NCBI GenBank assembly: GCA_900553155.1
Contig: USCM01000003.1
Coordinates: 1 to 22,275, forward strand
DNA from: an uncultured Prevotella sp.
GTDB lineage: Bacteria; Bacteroidota; Bacteroidia; Bacteroidales; Bacteroidaceae
DNA: 22,275 bases
Reading direction: 5' to 3'
Part shown: positions 15,385-22,011 of the stretch, one piece after another
How the letters are laid out: each line of letters opens with the position of its first letter
How positions within the stretch are numbered: the first letter of the stretch is position 1
Notes under the pieces: generated by a model
The model's database searches: none
Seen by the model: the letters and a program-made list of their open reading frames with translations, nothing else
What the model was told of the DNA's origin: nothing
Translations under genes and position numbers: made by a program

Positions 15385-16860
15385 ATGGCAAAGGATTTTA
15401 TAGTAGCTATTGAGCTGGGATCATCCAAAATCACCGGCATGGCTGGAAAAAAGAACCCCGACGGCAGCATAACCATCTTGGCTGCCGCATCAGAAGACTC
15501 CACCTCGTACATACGCAAAGGTGTAGTCTATAGCATCGACAAAACCACACAAGGACTGAGCAACATCATCAGCAAACTAAAGAACAGCCTTCAGGCTGAT
15601 ATTACCCAGGTATATGTAGGTATTGGCGGACAGAGCATACACAGCGTCAAGAACATGGTGATAAAGGATCTGCCCATGGACGCTATCGTGTCGCAAGGCA
15701 TGGTGAACGAGCTTATGGACACCAACCGCAACATGACGTACCCCGACTACGAGATTCAGGACGCCATTACCGAAGAGTATAAGGTGGATTTGCAGTACCA
15801 GAACGACCCCGTAGGCATCCAGGCAAGCCGTCTTGAGGGCAACTTCCTCAACATACTGTGGCGCCGCTCGTTCTACCGCAACCTCAACAAGAGCTTCGAC
15901 AACGCCGGCATAGCCATCGCCGAGACCTATCTCGCTCCGCTGGTAATGGCAGACAATGTCCTAACCGAGTCTGAGAAGCGTGCCGGATGCGCCCTCGTCG
16001 ACCTCGGTGCCGAGACCACAACCGTGTCGGTATACTATCGCGACAAGCTACGCAGCATAGCCGTCATACCTATCGGCGGCGACAACATCACAAAGGACCT
16101 TGAGTCGTTGCAGATGGAGACCAACGAGGCTGAGCGCATGAAGCTAAAGTACGGCTCTGCCATAACAGACGTGGCAGACATCGACCCCACAGCAATACTG
16201 CCTATCGACAGCAACCGCTCGGTAGAGAGCCGCCGCTTTATAGAGGTGGTAGAGGCACGTACATTGGAGATTATAGAGAATGTAAAGAATTTCATACCAG
16301 CCGAATATAACGACAAGCTGCTCGGCGGCATCGTCATCACCGGTGGCGGAAGCAACATGACCAACATCGAGAAGGCATTCCGCGAGATTGTTGGTGTCGA
16401 CAAGGTGCGTGTTGCCAAGTTTGTTACGCTCAACATCAACTCTAAGGACTCGAAGCCAGAGCTGCGCCACGACGGCACAATGAACACCATCCTGAGCCTC
16501 GTGGCACGTGGCGACATGAACTGCGCCGGCAACCCATTCGGCAGCTCGCTGTTTGACAACCAGCAGTTCAACGCTGCCTTCACAAACAACGGCACACCAA
16601 GCGCAACGACCAATGGCACAGCCACAACTACAGCCACACAGGCAGCAGCCACCACACCTCACGAGACAGAGGAGGAGCGCCGCCTGCGCGAAGAGAAGGA
16701 GCGCATAGCCAAGGAAGAAGCCGAACGCATCAAGCGCGAGGAAGAGGAGCGCAAGGCCAAGGAAGAGGAGGAGCGCAAGAAGAACTCGCCTATACACCGA
16801 TTCTTCGGCTCACTCAAGCAATTCGGACGCTCGCTCGTAGAACCTGAAAACAACGAATAA
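15385..16860 (+). CDS. ftsA: Cell division protein FtsA
   Basis: A 491-residue actin-like protein that tethers FtsZ to the membrane and recruits the divisome. Motifs: phosphate-1 ELGSSKITG (10-18), 1C/SHS2 domain about 80-165, phosphate-2 VDLGAETTTV (205-214) and adenosine motif ITGGGSNM (318-325). After the actin core (to about 385) come a Thr/Ala/Asn-rich linker (about 400-426), a highly charged Glu/Arg/Lys helix (428-466) and a C-terminal amphipathic helix SPIHRFFGSLKQFGRSLV (468-485), the expected membrane-targeting element. The charged helix makes this FtsA about 70 residues longer than E. coli FtsA (420). ftsZ follows after 14 bp. Confidence 0.96.
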   Translation: MAKDFIVAIELGSSKITGMAGKKNPDGSITILAAASEDSTSYIRKGVVYSIDKTTQGLSNIISKLKNSLQADITQVYVGIGGQSIHSVKNMVIKDLPMDAIVSQGMVNELMDTNRNMTYPDYEIQDAITEEYKVDLQYQNDPVGIQASRLEGNFLNILWRRSFYRNLNKSFDNAGIAIAETYLAPLVMADNVLTESEKRAGCALVDLGAETTTVSVYYRDKLRSIAVIPIGGDNITKDLESLQMETNEAERMKLKYGSAITDVADIDPTAILPIDSNRSVESRRFIEVVEARTLEIIENVKNFIPAEYNDKLLGGIVITGGGSNMTNIEKAFREIVGVDKVRVAKFVTLNINSKDSKPELRHDGTMNTILSLVARGDMNCAGNPFGSSLFDNQQFNAAFTNNGTPSATTNGTATTTATQAAATTPHETEEERRLREEKERIAKEEAERIKREEEERKAKEEEERKKNSPIHRFFGSLKQFGRSLVEPENNE

Positions 16861-16874
16861 AACAGATTAACACT

Positions 16875-18215
16875 ATGCCAGACAATAATAATAATACGAT
16901 GGTGGACTTCTGCACACCTGAAAAAGAAAACAATACGATTATTAAGGTAATCGGTGTCGGCGGCGGTGGCGGCAATGCCGTAAACCACATGTACCGTGAG
17001 GGCATACACGACGTGTCGTTTGTGCTCTGCAACACCGACAACCAAGCCCTTAACGATTCGCCTGTGCCTGTGCTCCTGCAGCTCGGTACCGAGGGTCTCG
17101 GAGCCGGCAACAAGCCTGCCAAGGCACGCCAGGCTGCCGAGGAGAGCCTTGACGCCATAAAGAATATGCTGTCGGACGGCACCAAGATGACCTTCATCAC
17201 AGCCGGAATGGGTGGTGGTACCGGCACCGGTGCCGCCCCGGTGATAGCCCGTGTGAGCAAGGAATTGGGCATACTTACCGTTGGTATCGTCACTATCCCG
17301 TTCCGTTTTGAGGGCAAGCGCAAAATCGACCAGGCTCTCGACGGTGTAGAAGAGATGGCAAAGCACGTCGACGCGCTGCTCGTTATCAACAACGAGCGCC
17401 TGCGCAAGATATACCCCGACCTCACCGTGCTCGACGCGTTCGGCAAGGCTGACGACACCCTCTCGGTTGCAGCAAAGTCTATCGCCGAGATAATCACCAA
17501 CCACGGACTTATCAACCTCGACTTCAACGACGTTAAGACAGTGCTCAAGGACGGTGGTGTTGCCATCATGTCTACTGGCTACGGAGAGGGCGAAGGACGT
17601 GTCAAGCAAGCCATTGCCGACGCGCTCAACTCGCCGTTGCTCAACGACAACGACGTGTTCAACGCCAAGAAGATTCTTCTCAGCATCAACTTCTCGAAAG
17701 ACTCCAACAACGACTCGCCCAACTCTGGCGGCTTGATGATGGAGGAGATGAACGAGGTGAACGACTTTATGGAGCAGTTCGGTTCCGACTTCGAGATAAA
17801 GTGGGGTATCGGTCTCGATCCCGACCTCGGCAACAAGGTCAAGGTTACGGTGCTCGCTACCGGTTTCGGCATCGAGAATGTGGACGGCATGAACAGCCAC
17901 ATCAAGAAGATTCAGCAGGAAGAGGACGACAAGCAGGTGGAGATAAGAATAAAGAACGACAACCGACGCATCCACTACTACGGCAACGACAAGGGCGGAA
18001 CCGTTACAAAGCGTCGCCCGCACATCTTCCGTTTCTCTGCCGACGACCTCGACAACGAGGAGGTTATACTCACCGTCGACACAACACCTACATACAAGCG
18101 CACGCTGCAACAGCTCAACGAGCTGCGCCGTCGCATCGTAGACGAGAAGGAGACGGTAAAGCCTCGTGAGGAAGACGACAGAGTAAGCGGACTTATCTCG
18201 TTCGACGACAACTAA
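16875..18215 (+). CDS. ftsZ: Cell division GTPase FtsZ
   Basis: A 446-residue tubulin homologue that forms the Z ring. Motifs: VIGVGGGGGNAVNHM (25-39), the tubulin signature GGGTGTG (113-119), PFRFEGKRK (142-150), and the T7 synergy loop region NLDFNDVKT (214-222), whose Asp residues complete GTP hydrolysis in the neighbouring subunit. The globular region ends near residue 335 (TVLATGFGIE). The remaining tail has charged segments and ends VSGLISFDDN; I do not see the usual D-x-P-x-F-L-R type peptide that binds FtsA in proteobacteria. It is the last gene of the cluster and converges on recO with a 15-bp gap. No T-tract terminator is visible just after the stop. Confidence 0.97.
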   Translation: MPDNNNNTMVDFCTPEKENNTIIKVIGVGGGGGNAVNHMYREGIHDVSFVLCNTDNQALNDSPVPVLLQLGTEGLGAGNKPAKARQAAEESLDAIKNMLSDGTKMTFITAGMGGGTGTGAAPVIARVSKELGILTVGIVTIPFRFEGKRKIDQALDGVEEMAKHVDALLVINNERLRKIYPDLTVLDAFGKADDTLSVAAKSIAEIITNHGLINLDFNDVKTVLKDGGVAIMSTGYGEGEGRVKQAIADALNSPLLNDNDVFNAKKILLSINFSKDSNNDSPNSGGLMMEEMNEVNDFMEQFGSDFEIKWGIGLDPDLGNKVKVTVLATGFGIENVDGMNSHIKKIQQEEDDKQVEIRIKNDNRRIHYYGNDKGGTVTKRRPHIFRFSADDLDNEEVILTVDTTPTYKRTLQQLNELRRRIVDEKETVKPREEDDRVSGLISFDDN

Positions 18216-18230
18216 TACATTAGCCGCCTG

Positions 18231-18956
18231 TTAGCTAAACAACTGCATCAGAACAGGCAACGACTTCATCTCCGGAAAGCCCGGCTGATGAAGCCTGTAA
18301 TACTGCAATACAACCTCTACAATGCGGTTGCGCTCGCTACGCGATAGCGAGAGCAACCGCATTGTTGTATAGTTAAGGCGCATAAGCAGCCTTATCTTGT
18401 CGGCCTCCTCGGATTGAAGCACGTCCGCATGAGCCGGCATGCTGCCCGTAAAGCATCCCGAACGCATGTCAAACCACGCCTTGCCCAAGCCGCTGTCGAG
18501 GTTGGGATAGAAGCCCACAAAGCGCGAGAGATGCAGCATATATATAATGTGGAAATTGGCAAACCCACTGACACAGGCGTCCAGCCAGCGCACCGAATTC
18601 TCGACGAACAGGTACAACGGCTGGTTGGCTTGCTCCGAACGGGTGCAATAGCCGGTAAACTCTGCCACGAACATAGCTATAGGCAGCTTGAAGGCGTCGA
18701 ACGGGATAGACACAAACGGACACGCAACCGTGGCCTCCTTGATGCGCTGAAGCTTGAGCGAAGGACGATAGTCGAACTCAATGGCAAGGATAGTCAGCGG
18801 CTGGAACAATTGCTTCTTAACCCCCGACCGTGATGTACGGGGTATACGCTGCATAAACGACACGCGTCCATGCAGCTCCGTAAACATGTCAACAATAATC
18901 TGCGACTCACCGTATTTCAATGAGTTAAGCACTATAGCATTGGTTTTTACAAGCAT
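18231..18956 (-). CDS. recO: DNA repair protein RecO
   Basis: A 241-residue recombination mediator of the RecF pathway that loads RecA with RecR and anneals ssDNA. It begins MLVKTNAIVLNSLKYGESQI, the typical OB-fold N-terminus (KYGES), continues with GVKKQLFQPLTILAIEFDYR, and ends with SRSERNRIVEVVLQYYRLHQ and PGFPEMKSLPVL, a C-terminus common in Bacteroidetes RecO. I choose the ATG at 18956. An in-frame ATG at 18986 would add 10 residues but overlaps the TAATTTTG -7 element (18991-18984). I see no zinc-binding cysteine cluster. It is convergent with ftsZ. A long inverted repeat lies inside its coding sequence at 18319-18365. Confidence 0.92.
   Translation of the reverse strand: MLVKTNAIVLNSLKYGESQIIVDMFTELHGRVSFMQRIPRTSRSGVKKQLFQPLTILAIEFDYRPSLKLQRIKEATVACPFVSIPFDAFKLPIAMFVAEFTGYCTRSEQANQPLYLFVENSVRWLDACVSGFANFHIIYMLHLSRFVGFYPNLDSGLGKAWFDMRSGCFTGSMPAHADVLQSEEADKIRLLMRLNYTTMRLLSLSRSERNRIVEVVLQYYRLHQPGFPEMKSLPVLMQLFS
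18319..18365. repeat. 47-nt near-perfect inverted repeat inside recO, past the ftsZ stop
   Basis: Arms 18319-18339 and 18345-18365 are reverse complements at 20 of 21 positions around a 5-nt loop (CGCGA). It encodes RecO residues TMRLLSLSRSERNRIV, so the structure coexists with conserved coding sequence. It starts 103 bp past the ftsZ stop. No T-run follows on either strand. Confidence 0.85.
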
Positions 18957-18983
18957 TTTAGCCGGTTTTATTGGTTCACAAGG

Positions 18984-18991
18984 CAAAATTA
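18984..18991 (-). promoter_or_regulatory. -7 element of the recO promoter
   Basis: On the minus strand TAATTTTG matches TAnnTTTG exactly, 27 bp before the recO ATG at 18956, implying a leader of about 20 nt. No TTTG is present at -33. This element helps fix the recO start. Confidence 0.55.
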
Positions 18992-19031
18992 CTGAAAATT
19001 ACATCATTTCATTAAAAAATCTCCATTAAAA

Positions 19032-19063
19032 TTTGGTTGGTCTGAAATAAAGTCGTACCTTTG
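19032..19063 (+). promoter_or_regulatory. Consensus Bacteroidetes promoter for tRNA-Glu and rpsT
   Basis: TTTG at 19032-19035 and TACCTTTG at 19056-19063 are separated by 20 nt. This is a full match to the Bacteroidetes housekeeping consensus TTTG-N19-21-TAnnTTTG. Transcription would start near 19070, about 18 nt before the mature tRNA. Confidence 0.9.
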
Positions 19064-19087
19064 CATCCGCTTAAACCAAGCACCGTT

Positions 19088-19159
19088 GGTCCCTTCGTCT
19101 ATCGGTTAGGACGAGAGATTTTCATTCTCTAAAGAGGAGTTCGACTCTCCTAGGGACTA
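19088..19159 (+). tRNA. tRNA-Glu (anticodon TTC)
   Basis: The 72-nt cloverleaf folds as: acceptor GGTCCCT/AGGGACT (outer G-U), D stem GTC/GAC, anticodon stem AGAGA/TCTCT with 7-nt loop TTTTCAT giving anticodon TTC, 4-nt variable loop AAAG, and T stem AGGAG/CTCCT with loop TTCGACT. The discriminator is A. CCA is not encoded (CAA follows), so it must be added after transcription. It is followed by rpsT after a 39-nt A-rich leader with no terminator, so the two are very likely co-transcribed. Confidence 0.97.
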
Positions 19160-19198
19160 CAATCAAAAAAAAATAAAAAAAAGAATAATAAAAAGAAG

Positions 19199-19453
19199 AT
19201 GGCAAATCACAAATCATCACTTAAGAGAATCCGTCAGGACAAGGCTAAGGCTTTGCACAACAGATACTACGCAAAGACGATGCGCAATGCTGTCCGCAAG
19301 TTGCGCGCCATGACGGACAAGGAAGAGGCTGTAAAGCTCTATCCTTCTGTTCAGAAGATGCTGGACAAGTTGGCTAAGACTAACATCATCCACAAGAACA
19401 AGGCTGCAAACTTGAAGTCAAGCTTGTGCCTGCATATCAGCAAGCTCGCCTAA
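19199..19453 (+). CDS. rpsT: 30S ribosomal protein S20
   Basis: An 84-residue basic protein that binds 16S rRNA early in small-subunit assembly. The N-terminus MANHKSSLKRIRQDKAKALHNRYYAKTMR, and the later KMLDKLAKTNIIHKNKAANLKS segment, are diagnostic for S20. The length is normal. The leader between tRNA-Glu and the ATG is almost pure A with a few G and T, with no Shine-Dalgarno, as expected for highly expressed Bacteroidetes genes. A hairpin terminator follows 25 bp after the stop. Confidence 0.97.
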   Translation: MANHKSSLKRIRQDKAKALHNRYYAKTMRNAVRKLRAMTDKEEAVKLYPSVQKMLDKLAKTNIIHKNKAANLKSSLCLHISKLA

Positions 19454-19478
19454 GCAAGTTTGTTGTCAAACCCATACG

Positions 19479-19520
19479 GAGGTCGTTAATCGAAAGATTA
19501 GCGACCTCTTTGCGTTTTAT
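19479..19520 (+). terminator. Rho-independent terminator of the tRNA-Glu-rpsT unit
   Basis: GAGGTCGTTAATC (19479-19491) pairs with GATTAGCGACCTC (19496-19508) through 13 bp with one G-U pair and a GAAA tetraloop. It is followed by the T-rich TTTGCGTTTTAT. It ends transcription from the strong tRNA promoter. Confidence 0.88.
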
Positions 19521-19543
19521 TTAGTTTATTCTCCGTATCTTTG
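19509..19543 (+). promoter_or_regulatory. Promoter of the helicase gene, overlapping the rpsT terminator tail
   Basis: TATCTTTG (19536-19543) is an exact TAnnTTTG match 20 bp before the helicase ATG. The nearest TTTG is 19509-19512, at a longer than usual spacing of 23 nt, and it is part of the terminator's T-tract. Confidence 0.6.
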
Positions 19544-19563
19544 CAGAAAACATCAACAATACA

Positions 19564-20886
19564 ATGAACATAGAAACAACCCTCCAGAAGCTGCGCATCG
19601 AAGCTCTTAACGATATGCAGCAAGACACTATCGGGGCTGTGCTGCACAGCGACAAGGACGTCGTGGTACTGGCTCCTACGGGAAGCGGCAAGACGCTTGC
19701 CTTCCTCCTGCCTCTCGCTACCAAGCTCGACCCCACCCTCGACGAGGTTCAGGCGGTGGTTATTGTGCCGGGCAGAGAGCTCGCTATGCAGTCGAACGAC
19801 GTCTTTAGACGTATGGGCACGGGCATGCGCTCCGAGTGTCTGTACGGCGGACGCCCCACGATGGACGAGCACCGCACCATCATACGCACCCGTCCGCAGG
19901 TGGTGTTCTGCACCCCGGGCCGCCTCAACGACCACATCGACAAGCTCAACTTCTCTGTAGACGCTGTGCGCTGGCTCGTCATCGACGAGTTTGACAAGTG
20001 TCTGCGCATGGGCTTCCGTGCCGAGATGCAGAAGGCATTGGAGAGCTTGCCCAACGTTGAGCGCCGCCTCCTGCTGTCGGCTACGGATGCCGAGGAGATG
20101 CCCGCCTTTGTGCGCATGGGCCGCACACAGCGCATCGACTACCGCATAGACGAGGAGCAGACCCCCGACCGCATTGGTCTGTACACCGTCAAGTCGGCCG
20201 AGAAGGACAAAATCGACACGCTAATGCGCATGATTTACGCCTTCGGCAACGAGCAAACCATTGTCTTTATGAACTACCGCGACGGCGTGGAGCGCGTCGG
20301 CAAGTATCTTGCCGAGAAGGGCGTGGCAGTGAGCTGTCTGCACGGCGGACTCGACCAGGACCAGCGCGAGGAGGCAGTGTACCGCTTTGCCAACCAGTCG
20401 GTCAACGTACTCGTGGGTACCGACCTTGCCGCACGTGGCTTGGACATCCCCGAGGTGAACAACGTTATACACTACAACCTGCCCGTTGGCGAGGACGAGT
20501 ATATCCACCGTGTGGGCCGTACGGGCCGTTGGGAGGCTACGGGTCGTGCCTTTATGATTATAGGTCCGGAGGAGACGCTGCCCGAATATGTCAAGGAGAA
20601 TACAGAGGAGTTTATCGTTCCGGATGCTCCGGCTTGTCCACCGGTGCCGCGCATGACGACATTGTACATCGGAAAGGGTAAGAAGGACAAGATTTCGAAG
20701 GGCGATATCCTTGGCTTCCTTTGCAAGACGTGCTCGCTTAAGGGTTCGGACATCGGCCGTATCGACGTGTACGAGCGCTATGCCTACGTAGCAGTGGCAC
20801 GCGGCGTGGCTCGCAGCGTCATAAAGTTGGCGGCTGGAGCGAAGATCAAGGGAATGAAAACAAAGGTTGAGGAAGTACGCAATTAG
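19564..20886 (+). CDS. dbpA: DbpA-like DEAD-box RNA helicase
   Basis: A 440-residue ATP-dependent RNA helicase. Core motifs: Q motif LNDMQQ (15-20), I APTGSGKT (37-44), Ia PGREL (69-73), TPGR (117-120), II DEFD (141-144, instead of DEAD), III SAT (172-174), IV TIVFMN (232-237), V TDLAARGLDIP (286-296) and VI HRVGRTGR (315-322). The C-terminal 75 residues (KGKKDKISKGDILGFL, SDIGRIDVYERYAYVAV) match the DbpA/YxiN RNA-binding domain, which docks on hairpin 92 of 23S rRNA. A role in 50S ribosome assembly is therefore likely. It is transcribed alone and converges on recA. The helicase class is certain; DbpA orthology is probable. Confidence 0.9.
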   Translation: MNIETTLQKLRIEALNDMQQDTIGAVLHSDKDVVVLAPTGSGKTLAFLLPLATKLDPTLDEVQAVVIVPGRELAMQSNDVFRRMGTGMRSECLYGGRPTMDEHRTIIRTRPQVVFCTPGRLNDHIDKLNFSVDAVRWLVIDEFDKCLRMGFRAEMQKALESLPNVERRLLLSATDAEEMPAFVRMGRTQRIDYRIDEEQTPDRIGLYTVKSAEKDKIDTLMRMIYAFGNEQTIVFMNYRDGVERVGKYLAEKGVAVSCLHGGLDQDQREEAVYRFANQSVNVLVGTDLAARGLDIPEVNNVIHYNLPVGEDEYIHRVGRTGRWEATGRAFMIIGPEETLPEYVKENTEEFIVPDAPACPPVPRMTTLYIGKGKKDKISKGDILGFLCKTCSLKGSDIGRIDVYERYAYVAVARGVARSVIKLAAGAKIKGMKTKVEEVRN

Positions 20887-20892
20887 TGTTGC

Positions 20893-20925
20893 GGGGTATC
20901 TCGTTTGAGCTACCCTCATTTTATC
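20893..20925 (+). terminator. Probable terminator of the helicase gene
   Basis: GGGTA (20894-20898) pairs with TACCC (20911-20915), with an inner CTC/GAG stem and a GTTT loop, and is followed by CATTTTATCTT. The hairpin is modest and interrupted by a mismatch. It lies 7 bp past the helicase stop. Confidence 0.5.
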
Positions 20926-20956
20926 TTAAACCTCGCCGAGCAAGCGAGGTTTAAGA
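20924..20956. terminator. Perfect hairpin between the convergent helicase and recA ends
   Basis: TCTTAAACCTCGC (20924-20936) and GCGAGGTTTAAGA (20944-20956) form a perfect 13-bp stem with a 7-nt loop. It lies 13 bp beyond the recA stop and 37 bp beyond the helicase stop. Neither side carries a clear T-run, so termination could be weak or factor-assisted. It probably protects or ends both transcripts. Confidence 0.5.
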
Positions 20957-20969
20957 CATGCGGGCGGCT

Positions 20970-21992
20970 TTAGCCCTCGCGATGATCGCTTATAGCCTGC
21001 TTGATAAGGCCCTCAAGCTCTTCCATAAGCTCGGGGTTGTCCTTCAGCAGCGACTTGGTAGCATCGCGTCCCTGTGCCAGTTTAGAGCCGTTGTAACTGT
21101 ACCAAGAACCCGACTTCTGTATGATGTTATACTCAACACCAAGGTCTACAATCTCGCCAACCTTTGAGATGCCCTCTCCGAACATAATCTCGAACTCGGT
21201 CTTACGGAACGGAGGAGCCACCTTGTTCTTGATAACCTTGACACGTACCAGGTTACCAATGATCTGGTCGCCGTCCTTTATGCCCGTAACCTTGCGTATG
21301 TCGAGACGCACCGAAGAGTAGAACTTCAGGGCGTTGCCACCAGTTGTGGTCTCAGGATTGCCGAACATAATGCCAATCTTCTCACGCAACTGGTTGATGA
21401 AGATACATGTAGTGTTGGTCTTCGAGATGGTGCTGGTGAGCTTGCGCAAAGCCTGCGACATAAGACGAGCCTGCAGACCCACCTTGTTGTCGCCCATGTC
21501 GCCCTCAATCTCCGCTTTCGGAGTGAGCGCAGCCACAGAGTCGATGACGATGATGTCGATAGCCGATGAGCGGATGAGCTGGTCGGCAATCTCAAGTGCC
21601 TGCTCGCCGTTGTCGGGCTGCGAGATCCAGAGGTTGTCTACGTCTACGCCGAGCTTTGCAGCGTAGAAGCGGTCGAAGGCGTGCTCGGCGTCGATGAATG
21701 CAGCGATGCCGCCTGCCTTCTGTGCCTCGGCGATGGCGTGGATGGCAAGCGTTGTCTTACCTGACGACTCCGGGCCGTATATCTCGATGATTCTGCCCTT
21801 CGGGTAGCCGCCGACACCGAGTGCGGCGTCGAGACCGATGCTACCGGTAGGGATTACCTCGACGTTCTCCACCTGCTCGTCGCCGAGTTTCATGATGGAG
21901 CCCTTGCCGAAGTCCTTCTCTATCTTTGACATCGCAGCCTGGAGGGCTTTGAGCTTGCCCGCCTGGTCGATGTTCATTTCTTCTTTAGCCAT
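20970..21992 (-). CDS. recA: Recombinase RecA
   Basis: A 340-residue ATP-dependent DNA strand-exchange protein that also triggers SOS cleavage. Motifs: FGKGSIMKLG (28-37), Walker A GPESSGKTT (73-81), the catalytic-Glu region IDAEHAFD (100-107), Walker B IIVIDSVAALTPKAEIEG (147-164), loop L1 GDMGDNKVGLQARLMSQ (164-180), FINQLREKIGIMFGNPETTTGGNALKFY (198-225, L2 within it), and the C-terminal KSGSWYSYNG region. The length is typical and the acidic C-terminus is short. The start codon is 19 bp past the stop of the upstream minus-strand gene, with no TAnnTTTG element and no evident LexA-type palindrome in the gap. Read-through from that gene is therefore likely. Confidence 0.97.
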   Translation of the reverse strand: MAKEEMNIDQAGKLKALQAAMSKIEKDFGKGSIMKLGDEQVENVEVIPTGSIGLDAALGVGGYPKGRIIEIYGPESSGKTTLAIHAIAEAQKAGGIAAFIDAEHAFDRFYAAKLGVDVDNLWISQPDNGEQALEIADQLIRSSAIDIIVIDSVAALTPKAEIEGDMGDNKVGLQARLMSQALRKLTSTISKTNTTCIFINQLREKIGIMFGNPETTTGGNALKFYSSVRLDIRKVTGIKDGDQIIGNLVRVKVIKNKVAPPFRKTEFEIMFGEGISKVGEIVDLGVEYNIIQKSGSWYSYNGSKLAQGRDATKSLLKDNPELMEELEGLIKQAISDHREG

Positions 21993-22011
21993 GATATTAA
22001 GAATTTTGAAT

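Noticed and set aside
16659..18110. 483-codon minus-strand open frame opposite ftsA and ftsZ
   Set aside because: It is antisense to strongly conserved genes, with Val/Leu/His-rich composition typical of shadow frames. No homology is recognised.
18957..18986. Upstream ATG for RecO at 18986
   Set aside because: It overlaps the TAATTTTG -7 element at 18984-18991, and the family N-terminus begins at the ATG at 18956.
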